From Manduca sexta (Eukaryota > Arthropoda > Insecta > Lepidoptera > Sphingidae), in the NCBI RefSeq assembly GCF_014839805.1, contig NC_051130.1, positions 8,928,001 to 8,992,000 of the forward strand: a stretch of 64,000 bases of DNA, read 5' to 3'. Both the position numbers and the translations under genes were made by a program. This document shows positions 25,451 to 36,441 of this stretch, one piece after another. Each line of letters opens with the position of its first letter. Position 1 is the stretch's first letter. Under the pieces are notes generated by a model, which was given only the letters and a program-made list of their open reading frames with translations, was not told the origin of the DNA and searched no databases.

Positions 25451-27298
25451 TGTTGTTATTGAAAAGGATTTAATTCAAAACAGCGACGAATAATTCAGGA
25501 ACACAAATTTGGCATTTAAAATTCTCATCTGACAAATTGTTATAAATGTCAAACTATTTTCTGCAGTGTTCCAGGTTCACGGTTGTTATATTCACTATTA
25601 TTACCATTAACATGGTGTACAGCCACAACCATTGCATTTGTTATAGATCTACCAAAATTAAAAATAAAACTAGGATTTCTATTAAGAAGCTAACTATCCA
25701 TCTTCTAGTAATAAATAAATCGGAAGACAAACTTGGTGTATACAAATATTCTTTAAATCAAGCAGGAAGGTATTCCTATTCACTATATTTGTGGGGTATT
25801 GCATAGTAATCCATATTTCAATAAAGTGTTCCTTACTCCAACTTATATAAGCTTTACTTGGCTTCTTCTATAAACACCTAGTGACAGTAAATGTGGTGAT
25901 ATACAATGACGTATATTCTAGGTGATATAGCACTCTTTTCTTTGTGTCAACCCCTAATGAGCCAAAGAGGACTATTGACCGCATGTTCTTGCCATCCCTT
26001 TCGCACTGTTTTGTGCTAATATTTGTTTGACAGCTGCAGACTAAATCCAATGTCGATCTTCGATATCTATCGAAGATTTGAGTAAGACTTGCGGGTGAGT
26101 CTTTCTACCACCAACCATTTCATAAAACTCTGCTAGAGTAATCATCATCATTGTCAGCCCGTTACAAGCCCCTGCTGGTAATAGACCTCTCCCACGGTAC
26201 GCCACAGAGGGCCGTCTGCTATTTTATGCATACAGTCGCTGCCAGCCCTGTTGTTATTCGTCCCGCCATCAGGGCAGTGGGTGCCACATGCTACATTTGC
26301 CAAGACGCACTCTCCAGTCCAGAACACGCTTACTCCAGCGGTTATTTGTTCTGCAACATATGTGGCCAGCCTATTGCCATTTCAACCTAACTTTCAGAGT
26401 TATGTTACAGAGCTGGAGTAATAGTTTTGTACTTTATATGTCTAGCTAATTCGAGTCTGGTGTCATTCACTCAAGAACCAGCAGAAAGTATTATGAATAC
26501 CTACATATTGTGATCATTTTAGTTCCCGACGCAACAAATGCACCTCATGATGTATTTTATAGATACAGAGGACTGCAGCTATGATTCTATAGTCTATACT
26601 TTTAGGCTCTAATTGATTATGTGACGCATTTAAATAATTAAATAATAAAAAAGACTAATATTGTATAGCATGTCTATATTTTACCAAAAATGCTACTTCC
26701 ATATAAAATGTATACATGATAAAATGGACAGTACATATGCAATAAAAAGTATATAATTATTATGTACATTACACACTGAGATCTACTACACAGTAGATAT
26801 TGTTTTACATTAAAAAGCAGATTTTTCAATCATCAGATAAATGTACTTTATATTTCATAGAATATACAACAAAAACATTTATTTAATGAAGAACTGAAAA
26901 ATCTAATCTAAGTAATGAGTACTTTGATTATGACTTATATTAATTGGCTTATATTATAATAATATCAATGAACCCTGCACCTATGATTAACATTTTTAAA
27001 TGCACAGCTACACACCTAAAACAAGGCCATGCCAATGAAAGTTATTAATAAGAAATTAACATAATCAGTATTTTATTTGTGACTATTAAAAAAGTGACTG
27101 ATTAGATGTTAAACTGATTAACAACATTTAACAGTAATAAGTTTGACCATAATATCCTTAAGGTACTATAGAATGGCACAATACGCTTGAATAGATTGTC
27201 ACAATATAGTTTCGAAATTAACTTTGGCACTACGCCATGAAACCCTTAGTAATTACTTTTTCAAGCCAGATTAAAACCCATAATTAATGAATTTCCCT
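25451..27298. other. Intergenic region between mRpS17 and Pex11
   Basis: No gene is recognisable. It holds a repeat-like block at about 26138-26395, a 22-bp palindrome at 26056-26077, and AT-rich unique sequence that includes the Pex11 3' UTR. Confidence 0.6.
26138..26395 (+). repeat. Probable interspersed repeat (LINE/SINE-like)
   Basis: ATCATCATCATTGTCAGCCCGTTACAAGCCCCTGCTGGTAATAGACCTCTCCC resembles the CATCATCA...CACTGCTGGACATAGGCCTC words of lepidopteran repeats. The 79-codon ORF inside is not like a host gene. The assignment is from general memory only. Confidence 0.45.
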
Positions 27299-28733
27299 TT
27301 ATGCCGGTACTAATTTCGTGATTGGCTTTGCAATGGTTACTAAAGCAGCTGCAGAAGACATGACTCCAAGAGCTCCTATAGTGCTTGGAGTGAACTTTGT
27401 AAAGCCTAAAGCTGTCAACGGAATAAACAAGTCACATGAATTCTTTAGTGTGTCTATAAAAACATCTTTATGGCAATTAACAAGCCAGTAAACATGTTTC
27501 AAACTTGTTTGCCAATCTACATTTCTTACTGAACTATTCAATAATTCTGAGGGCTTCAAAAAATTTTTGTTGTGCAATTGTAATAATTGCAAAATTTCAT
27601 AAAAATCTCTCGCCAGATTAGCAATTATTGACAACAACCAGAATTTGTTGGCAGTACGATTCCAATTATCTGAGTCTGTTTTCAGGAATCCGCTCTTAGT
27701 AAGCCATACAATGTGGTCTGCATAGAGGTATAAACTGTGTGCCAGTTTGCTAACTGTTACGGTGAACTTTATGAATGGATCTTCTATGTTCATGCTGTTT
27801 AGCGCTGTATAGCAAATATCTATACATCTTCCCAGCCTTAAAACTGAAAATAATAAAATCCATTTGAGATTTGTGTGGCTTTGGGCATGATAATAACAGT
27901 AATCCTAAATATGACTAAATTAACACACATAAAATAAATGTTTGCACTTCTCATCTGATATTCTGACTCAAGGTGTAATACTTCAAACTATCTACTTCTA
28001 AATTATACAAGTACAAATTCCGTTGACATCAAGATAAAGTGGATTAAAGATTGGGTAATATATTTTTGCCAATAAAAATGTTAATGTGATATGATAAGAC
28101 ATGTACATATCTATGAAGTAAATGATAAAGAGTTATATCTTAATTGCTTTGTTTATGAAATATTACACAATGGACAAACAAACATTATTTACTATTATTT
28201 AATTTATTTTAAAACTTTCTCTCATTCATTTTCTTTACAAAATGACTAAAATTCTTGCTAAAAGTGCCCATGAACAAATTTTTAACAAATTTTTTCAATT
28301 TTTTTGAAGCAGAGCATATATATTTTTGTCTCTAGGGTATTTTATATTTTGTTTGGGGTGCAAATTTTATGATTCTGTGTGTAAGTCATAAAACTCAAAA
28401 TTTAAGTACCTACCCGCTTTTTTTATAAATATTACAATGAATATTTTGTAAAAGAAAATAAAGACCAGGATATCTTACTTTTTCTGAATGAACTAAATGT
28501 TAGTTCTAAGTTCTTGATCCTGTCGATTGAATATTTATTAGCGTTTCTTATTTCTAATTGATGCCATACTAGTCGACTGGTGTATTGCACTAACCTGTGA
28601 ATAATAAAACATTGTAGGTACATTGCGCCTAAAAATTAAATTAGAGTGGTACAGAATTAATTATATGTGAAGCTTACCTCGCTAATTTATCTCTTCCGTT
28701 AGACTGGTTATTAACTTTAATTATAACTTCCAT
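27299..28733 (-). CDS. Pex11: Peroxisomal membrane protein PEX11 (A/B type)
   Basis: PEX11 proteins shape and elongate the peroxisome membrane before fission. Three exons on the minus strand: 28678-28733, 28479-28594 and 27299-27843. They join with compatible phases (AG|G and A|TT) into 238 residues, close to human PEX11A/B (247/259). Evidence is the N-terminal MEVIIKVNNQSNGRDKLARL, the junction SFRKILRLGRCIDICYTAL (human has RKLLRLG), an ADHIVWLTKSG segment, and the C-terminal hallmark NSCDLFIPLTALGF followed by a Gly-rich hydrophobic segment (IGALGVMSSAAALVTI). The last segment is probably the membrane anchor near the C-terminus. ATG 28733 is the only start in frame before the first conserved block. 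Confidence 0.92.
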
Positions 28734-30614
28734 TATTTGTGTTTAACAGAATCCAAAATGAAAACGAATTGATGACAATCGAAAATATCCTAAATTATTA
28801 ATGAATATAATTCAGATAATTAAATAAGTAATTAATTAATTATAAAACTACAAAACCGGTCGGTCAATATCCAAACCGGCAGATTCGAAATGCAATTCGC
28901 AAATATCGAAAGCTAACGATTATTGTATCGGACTTGTACTTTGCCCACTTTTAAAGTTTTCATTAGATTTTGGTTCTGTCAAAATGAAAAATGTAAATAA
29001 ATAAATATACGTCAACACTCATTAGACATTACATCGTCCATGATTGGCGATTACGACTAAGGCCGGGCGTATATTTCCGGAATGACGAATTCAGATTCTG
29101 TAAACGAATACAAAATTATAGACCAGTGGGTGTGGAAAGGAAATCCGAGACGAATGTCCGCAGGTTCAAAAGCCAAGGGCACAAACCTCTGCCTTTTTTA
29201 AAAATGATGTGTGTATCTTTTGTCAATTATCGCTTGCTTTATCGGTGAAGGAAAAGATCGTGAAGAAACCTGTATACCTGAGATATTCAATATAGAAATT
29301 TTCAGGGTGAGTGAAGTTTACTAATCCACCCTAGGCCAGCGTGGTGGATTAAAGTTTAATCCCTCTCAGTAGAGAGGAGGCCCGTGCCCAGCAATTGGAC
29401 AGTATAATAATACAGGGTTGGTATTATTATTATATATATTATAAACGGATGCAAGCCACTTGCCTACTCGATGTTGTAAATAAAGCTTAACCATCTTATC
29501 CTATAAACTCTCCAGTAGCGTTTTTAATTTAAATTCAGTGACACGGAATGATTTTTCTAAATAATGAATACTTTGGAATAATTACTTCGGAACATAAACA
29601 TTCAATAACTGAGAGTACATTTGTATATTGCTAACTACATCTTAATTAAAGGGATAACTGTCGTAGAAAGCAACGTCCATCTCTAAATACAAAAATACTA
29701 GGTATTTAGGATTCGTTTAAAGAAAAACAAAAAATAATTCTGTGCATGTGTTGCGTGCGTTTTCCCGTCTGACATCCGAATATTCGCAAATATCATTTTC
29801 TTAGATCAATTTAGATATTCAGAATTTTTTCAATCCGAGGGAAATCTAAACGTGTGTAATGAAAAATTATTTGGGATGCGACACTTTTTAGGTACTGATT
29901 TTAAATGTGTCTGAATTCAGAACACTACCTGCATGTTTAGTCCTCGCCTTATACTATACACCATAAAGCATTTCAGATTTCATCTCACCTGAAGTTTATC
30001 GTATGCCGTGTGTTGAATTTTTGGTTGGCCAAACTGTTTTATATTGCCAATAAATAATGAAACGTTTTCGAAATTGAATCCGTATTTCTATGAAAAAAAA
30101 AACCTAATAACAATTAAAAATCATTATTATATTCTATTAATCAATGTTTTGGATCTTCATACTTATATTACGTATTATTTACGAAATTACGCGTTTTGCT
30201 TGTAAAATTACATTTTCTAGGCTGGTAATTACAAGGACCGGAAACGTTTCATTTTTAGAGTTTCCGGGATGCATTACGCCCGTTCGGGTGCCGGACGTGC
30301 TGCCGACCATGAACTGTGAACACTGAACGAACTGCCATCTTGAAATAATCTTTCCGAGGTGCAAATGGGTTTTTTGATACAGACTCATTATAAATTTGTT
30401 CTATCAATTATTGTGCGTTAGTTGGAGTAGTTTTCTATAATTCGTGACGTGTAATTGTTTAGTGATATTGGAAAGTTATAAACGCGTCATATAATCGTTT
30501 GTGGTAAGACAAAACATTGTGCGACACAGTGGTCATATTCTGGAACAAAGCGACATTTTGAAGTGACGTGTAATGTTGTGCATTTCAGATAGTGGTTCGT
30601 CGAACTGAGCTTAC
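28734..30614. promoter_or_regulatory. Divergent intergenic region between Pex11 and nito
   Basis: This 1.9-kb gap separates two divergent genes. It holds a plus-strand SINE at 29117-29435. On the nito side, GCCATCTTG at 30334-30342 is a YY1/Pho-like motif. A TTTCAG at 30583-30588 with possible GTAAGA donors upstream may mark a 5' UTR intron. No coding exon is seen. Confidence 0.5.
29117..29435 (+). repeat. tRNA-derived SINE (family B)
   Basis: Contains GAGACGAATGTCCGCAGGTTCAAA, the AGGCCCGTGCCCAGCAATTG segment and the ATACAGGGTTGGTATTATTA tail. The first bases of the head are diverged. Confidence 0.75.
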
Positions 30615-32870
30615 ATGATTGGATTACCGCGTAGCGATAGAGATAGAGATCGAATAACGGTGAAAATTCGTAACATGAAGCGGAGTTCGTCAAGGGATAG
30701 CATGCCGCGCTCCAAGCGGACGCGCAGTAGCATCGGAAGATACGATGACAGCTCCGACGAACGCGTCACCCCAGAAAGGGTGCGGCGCCGAGTTCGTTCC
30801 CCCAGTCCCCGCGGCCGCTACGTGTCGCCGCACCGCGACGACTACGTCCGGTCGCGCGAAATTAGGGAGGAGTCTGTGCGACCCTATTACAAAGTATTAT
30901 GTGTCAGTGCGTTGCACCCTAAAGCGTCAGACGAAATTGTTAAAGACACTCTTTACAGAGAATACAAGAAGTTTGGTGACTTTAGTATAAAAATCTCTCA
31001 CGAACTGGACGAACGTGTGGCCTATATTTGTTTCCGAAGTAGCGAAGACGCAAGGGACGCCAAACATGCCAAACCAAGAATCATTTTGTATGATAAAGTG
31101 GCTATTGTCGATCCTGTGTACGAGCCCGTGCGTTCAGAGTACAGAAGTCGGCCGAGGAGTATTACTCCTCCTGATTACGACCGTCCTTACTCATATGCGT
31201 GGTCACCAGTGCCCGAGAGGCGTAGGCCTCCTCCAGATGATAGAGCTTATGGTATTCCTCCCACTGTACCACCGCACCATAGAGATTTTCGCCCTCCCAT
31301 GCACGAATACCCGATGGCCGGACCCCACGGTCCTCCAATGCACCACCGTCCGCCCATGCACCATCCACCTCACCCGCACTACATGCCGCGTCCCTATATG
31401 CCTCGCCCTCATCACCCACCCTTTGAAAAAATCGAAAACAAAAAAGACAAATTCCCCAATTACTTGCATCATGTACAGCCTGAGGATGATCCCTTAGCAA
31501 CCAGAACACTTTTTGCAGGCAACTTAGAAATCAATATATCTGATGAAGAGTTGAGGCGCATTTTTGGTAGATATGGTATTGTGGAAGACATTGATATTAA
31601 ACGCCCCCCACCCGGAACTGGGAATGCATTTGCATTTGTTCGTTATCAGACTTTAGACATGGCTCACAGAGCTAAGGTTGAATTATCAGGTCAGTATATT
31701 GGTAAATTCCAATGTAAAATAGGTTATGGGAAAGCTACTCCCACAACTCGTGTTTGGGTCGGTGGTCTGGGGCCTTGGACTTCAGTTGCACAACTAGAAA
31801 GGGAATTTGATAGATTTGGAGCAATAAAGAAAATTGAGTATGCAAAGGGTGAACCACATGCATACATTTTGTATGACTCTATAGATGCAGCTCAAGCTGC
31901 TGTCAAAGAAATGAGAGGTTTCCCCCTTGGAGGACCAGAGAGGAGGCTCAGAATTGACTTTGCTGATGTTGGTACTGGAGGGCCATACAGAGCAAAGCCT
32001 TATGCTCCACCAGTAGGTGAAGATGGTAGGCCAGTTGAAGGGTATGAGGGTTATGAGGGAGGGAGCTGGGAAGATGGTTATGCTTATGGAACACCAGGAT
32101 ACAGAGGCAGGGGAGGCCATAGAGGGCGTGGGCGTGGTGTTTACCGAGGCGTTTATCACGGCTCAGGAGATTACCGTGATGATGAATGGAGACGGGCCCC
32201 ACTTGATGCAGATTATGAAGGAAGAATTCGCAGATCTGGTTCAAGGGAGCCGGGTGTAGACAGGTCTCGCTCAAGGTCACCACGACGTCGATCCCCAGAC
32301 AGTGACTCAGATGGGTCACCTCGCAGGAGCAGTGGCATGCTTGCATCAGCTAGAACATTACCGGAAGTTGTCCGTAAAGCCACCACAATATGGAATGGGG
32401 CATTGATATTAAAGAATTCTTTATTCCCAACTAAATTCCACCTTACTGATGGGGATTCAGAAATAATTGACAGCCTTATGAAGGATGAAGATGGCAAAAA
32501 TCAGTTAAGGATTACACAGAGGTTGCGTTTAGATCAGCCCAAGCTGGATGATGTTCAAAAACGTATTGCCACCTCCAGTTCTCATGCTATTTTCTTAGGT
32601 GTAGCAGGATCAACTGCTTCCATAACAAATGAAGATACCACCATTCAAACCAGACCAATGAGGAATTTGGTGTCATACTTAAAACAAAAAGAAGCAGCAG
32701 GTGTTATATCACTCTTGAACAAAGAAACCGAGGCAACAGGAGTGTTGTACTCGTTTCCACCATGTGACTTCTCAACAGAGTTACTTAAGAGGACATGTCA
32801 CAACCTGACTGAAGAGAGTCTGAAAGAGGACCACTTGGTCATAGTAGTGGTGCGGGGAGGATCGGCCTGA
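30615..32870 (+). CDS. nito: Spenito (RBM15/RBM15B family), m6A writer complex subunit
   Basis: Spen-family RNA-binding protein. In flies and mammals it helps direct the METTL3-METTL14 methyltransferase to RNA and takes part in splicing control and Wnt signalling. One uninterrupted 751-codon ORF; fly nito is also essentially intronless. The N-terminus is Arg/Ser-rich. RRM1 covers about residues 90-165 (YYKVLCVSALHPKASDEIVK), RRM2 about 297-372 (TRTLFAGNLEINISDEEL) and RRM3 about 377-452 (TRVWVGGLGPWTSVAQLE). A His/Pro-rich linker separates RRM1 and RRM2, and an RGG-type Gly/Arg/Tyr-rich stretch follows RRM3. An RS segment leads to the C-terminal SPOC domain from about residue 580 (VVRKATTIWNGALILKNSLF), ending in HLVIVVVRGGSA. 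The internal Met at 30675 (MKRSSSRDSMPR) has a better start context and resembles family N-termini, so the true protein may be 731 residues. Confidence 0.96.
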   Translation: MIGLPRSDRDRDRITVKIRNMKRSSSRDSMPRSKRTRSSIGRYDDSSDERVTPERVRRRVRSPSPRGRYVSPHRDDYVRSREIREESVRPYYKVLCVSALHPKASDEIVKDTLYREYKKFGDFSIKISHELDERVAYICFRSSEDARDAKHAKPRIILYDKVAIVDPVYEPVRSEYRSRPRSITPPDYDRPYSYAWSPVPERRRPPPDDRAYGIPPTVPPHHRDFRPPMHEYPMAGPHGPPMHHRPPMHHPPHPHYMPRPYMPRPHHPPFEKIENKKDKFPNYLHHVQPEDDPLATRTLFAGNLEINISDEELRRIFGRYGIVEDIDIKRPPPGTGNAFAFVRYQTLDMAHRAKVELSGQYIGKFQCKIGYGKATPTTRVWVGGLGPWTSVAQLEREFDRFGAIKKIEYAKGEPHAYILYDSIDAAQAAVKEMRGFPLGGPERRLRIDFADVGTGGPYRAKPYAPPVGEDGRPVEGYEGYEGGSWEDGYAYGTPGYRGRGGHRGRGRGVYRGVYHGSGDYRDDEWRRAPLDADYEGRIRRSGSREPGVDRSRSRSPRRRSPDSDSDGSPRRSSGMLASARTLPEVVRKATTIWNGALILKNSLFPTKFHLTDGDSEIIDSLMKDEDGKNQLRITQRLRLDQPKLDDVQKRIATSSSHAIFLGVAGSTASITNEDTTIQTRPMRNLVSYLKQKEAAGVISLLNKETEATGVLYSFPPCDFSTELLKRTCHNLTEESLKEDHLVIVVVRGGSA

Positions 32871-33715
32871 AACCCGTATTATCTATAATATCAATTAGGC
32901 TAAGATTTCTTAATATAAACTTTATTGTTTTCAGAGACAGCATATTTTGCTATGTATAATTGTGATGTGTAGTGATGTGAGGTGTATGTAAATTTAGTTA
33001 TGTGAACATTTAACCATGTAGTTCCATGTGCAGTTCTGTGTATTGACACAGTGTTCACCAGACACAATTTATTGCAAATATTTGTAGTTAGATTCTGCTA
33101 GATTTCTATCAACATTATTTAAACAGATTCTAAGTGTATTACTATAAAGTTCTAGTGTATATTATCATTCAGTGTATGGATAGGTGATGTGTAGTGTGTG
33201 TGAACAAATAGATTATTTCAGCTCATATGTTGTTTTTTTATACCTTGTGAGACAGTGGAATAAGCCTGTGCTGATAACCCATATGGTGTTTCATGTGTAA
33301 AGTAAAGTGAATAGGGCAATTCAGTGTATACAAATGATAACTATCACTGTGTTGGGTGCAAAACAAAAAGCACTCTGTGAAATCATAAACATCTTGTGCT
33401 AGTGTGAGTGTTAAAGGAAATGTGTCACACAGGACACAGTGTCTTGATAGAATAGGTAATATTGCAGTTCTGTGTTACAGTGGTTTTTGAGTTTTAACAA
33501 TCCATAATAAGTGAATAAATATAGGTAATTGTTGCCTAATCAGGGGTGGATATTGGTAAGTTAGTACTGATACATTCACACAGGTTGCATTTAGACGGAG
33601 TGGAGAGTCTACTTGGAATCATCACTTGTGCAATAATGGTAATGCTAACTGGAAAAAAGGTACCATAAAAAGGGGTGAAAACAACTCAAAGGGTGGAAAG
33701 AAACTAAATAGATTG

Positions 33716-33910
33716 AGGCTACAAAACTGATGTGTCTTGTGGTGTAATTGTATTGAGTGCGCAGTACACTTTTCTGCAGGCCTGGGTTCGAACCCCATTC
33801 AGGCAGTTTTTGTATTTTTCTATGCACTTGATACTGTATAGGCTGATGCCTGGAGTCTTGTCCTAGTTGCACCTCTGCCTACCTCTTTGGGATAAAGGCG
33901 TGATGTATGT
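33716..33910 (+). repeat. tRNA-derived SINE (family A), diverged
   Basis: GTGGTGTAATTGTATTGAGTGCGCAGTAC (A-box side), GCCTGGGTTCGAACCCCATTCAGGCAG (B box), tail GGGATAAAGGCGTGATG. Downstream of nito, same strand. Confidence 0.7.
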
Positions 33911-34443
33911 TTTTTTTTTGTTAGTTTGCACAATACAAAAACGTTGACTCATCAAAGAATATAAAGTATGCATGGAATTATATTATAGTAATTAACTGAT
34001 AAGTCAGCTTTTTGTTGTTCATATCCTCAATACTATTTAGTTTTGTTTCATCCTTTTTGTTTCTATGCACCCCATTTTACTTAGTATTCAAATATTTTTT
34101 TAAGGCACTAGACATCTTCCAACCCTTAGAGATAATAAATTACATAAAATAGAAACATTACATAATACCCAACTACAATAATGGGAGCAGATAATAAATA
34201 GATTACTGAGAATTTACCATGAGTGAAATATAACATTAAAAATTTAAGACTGGTAAAATTCTTAATAACTCGAGCTACTTGAATGAAACAAAATATTGGC
34301 TTTAGAAAAAGACTTTATTCTCATGCAATGAAAAACATAATTTCAGTTATTCTTTAAACAGGTACTTTCTTAATGTAACTAGATTTTTTTACTCAATATC
34401 TCAAACTACAACCTGGGTCATTCAAACATAAATTTTGCCAATC

Positions 34444-34560
34444 TCTTAATGCGGTAGGTCTCTAGTTTGAGTCTCAGGTAAGATAGAGTGTATTTAGGTT
34501 TTTCTGCTCAGTTAATAAGTTCAAAAGTATGGAATGGTGTCTAGTAGAAGTAGGGTCTGA
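34444..34560 (+). repeat. SINE family A fragment
   Basis: AGTTTGAGTCTCAGGTA (decayed B box) followed by TTTAGGTTTTTCTGCTCAGTTAATAAGTTC..., the family A body. Confidence 0.55.
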
Positions 34561-36441
34561 TTTAGGTAATATAAGCAACTGCCTAGACACTCAGCAAGGG
34601 CAAGGGGCCCTACATGCTGGGCAAAACAGAAAATATTTCTTAAAATAAAATTTTAATTAAACACTAATCAATAATAGTAGTGTCATGATTAATTTTTCAT
34701 AATATTCAATTGTAAAATTTTAGTAATGGAATTATTATGTGATGTCCATTAGTGGTTTACTTTTTACTAGATACAAAAAAAATATATTATAAAAAATACG
34801 CATATTTCATAAGTAATTTGTTTATTGCGTGATATTGCGTATGTATATAGATTTATATTTCATTTGAATAGTATTTTTGTAGGAACGACACATGATTGCT
34901 CCTTTTTTTGGTGCCTGTTATCTGTAAAAAGGCCTACCATTCAACCTATAAAGTAACTTATATTGCAATACATAAATTATCTATTCCCAAAAAAGTTCTG
35001 GGATGGAATAATATCGCATTCTTTGAAATATCCTTTTCATTCATTGACAATTGGTAAAATCGAGCAAAGGACTTTTATGGCATTATGTTCAGGCATTGTA
35101 AGTGTTCATTCACAGTAGGTGGTGATCGTTTACAATGAACCCAAGCTCTTGCTAGTTTGCCATGAATAACTCCACCCAACTGGAATACAATATAGAGATA
35201 ATTTGTCTTGTTTGCATGAATATTTTCGAATGTATTGTTTAGTAACACTCACAATTGATTTAAAGGGTAGTAATTATTTTTCTATGCAATTATGTTTCTT
35301 GCTTGTTAGCAGTTATGTAGAAGATACAAAATGCTTTATTTCTAGGTATGGATGTTTGAGAAAAAGATAGCCTCCCAGTTAACGACCACTCCGCGGGATG
35401 AATCATATGACCGGTAGGTATAACGTTTATGCTAAAAACAGAAAATTGTATTAGATTCTTTTATCTTTTACAAATAAATAATTTTAGTATTTAAATACTT
35501 GTTTTTCCTTCTCCTAATGTAGGCCATGTGACAATGGCCCCTCGCATCGAAGAAACGTGGTTTCCTGAAAAAATATTTGTTTGTTTACAAATAATGAGTC
35601 TAGGTATAGAGAGGAAAGGTTCGTTTGTAGGTTTGTAGGGGCTAATCTCTAAGTATTAAATACATTTTTAAACGTTATTCAAAAATGCCATAGGCTACAA
35701 ACAGGAAGCCGATTTAATTAATTTCATTAATCTATTATACTGGGCATAACACGGAGTTCATAAAATATGAAAATAGTTTCAGACTCGTACCTTTAACCAT
35801 TCCGAGATAAAGTAATTAGTATTTATCCAAACTCCAGGAGTGCATTGACTTTTAGGTAATGTGGCCAACCGACCTCCCGAGTCACTAATGCATCGATAGG
35901 ATGCGCAGGAGTGCAGGACGGCCGTGCGCGTGTGCTCATTGGTCGGTCAAAGGCGTGGTTATTACCTATTACTTTCGCTCACTGCCAGTATTCTAACTAG
36001 CGTATGCATATTGATCACCTGCCGCAAAAAAATAAACAATATTTAGAAGAAAAATTAAGGTGTAAACACGCATGGGTACTCTTACATATATCAGTACTGG
36101 AATCGTGTAAAGTGCTGCTAGAATGAAAATACTTAAATTTGTTACGATTGTAGATAGGTTCCAAGGTACACATGAGTATAGTAGATATATCATTATACCT
36201 AATCTAGACACGCCTTAGTTTTTAAATTTTCTCCTCTAATAAATTCTCATTGGTTATCCAAAGAGTTTGCTTATCTAAATTACTTCTACCCTCCATAATT
36301 CAAATAATTATTTACGATCAGCAGAAACTGCTATTAATTTCCGCTATTTCTGTGCTCTGCTTTTCTGTTCAAGTATTAAAAATAAAGAAATTGAGATACA
36401 ATTACTACCAGCATCAAAAGCAATAGGTATTGTTTATAATA

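Larger units (their letters stand above)
32871..36441. other. nito 3' UTR and intergenic region before the adenylyl cyclase gene
   Basis: The sequence just after the nito stop is rich in TGTG(T/A) runs and probably forms its 3' UTR. An AATAAA lies at 33514-33519. SINE copies follow (33716-33910 and 34444-34560, both plus). No gene is seen between them. Around 35868-35990 a more GC-rich patch with ATTGG (reverse CCAAT) could be part of the promoter of the downstream gene; this is inferred from position and composition. Confidence 0.5.

Noticed and set aside
26151..26390. 79-codon ORF with several Cys pairs, zinc-finger-like
   Set aside because: It lies in a repeat-like block, has no regular Cys spacing of a known finger and no splice or start context.
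31162..32497. Several long minus-strand ORFs across nito
   Set aside because: They are antisense shadows of the spenito reading frame, without recognisable domains.
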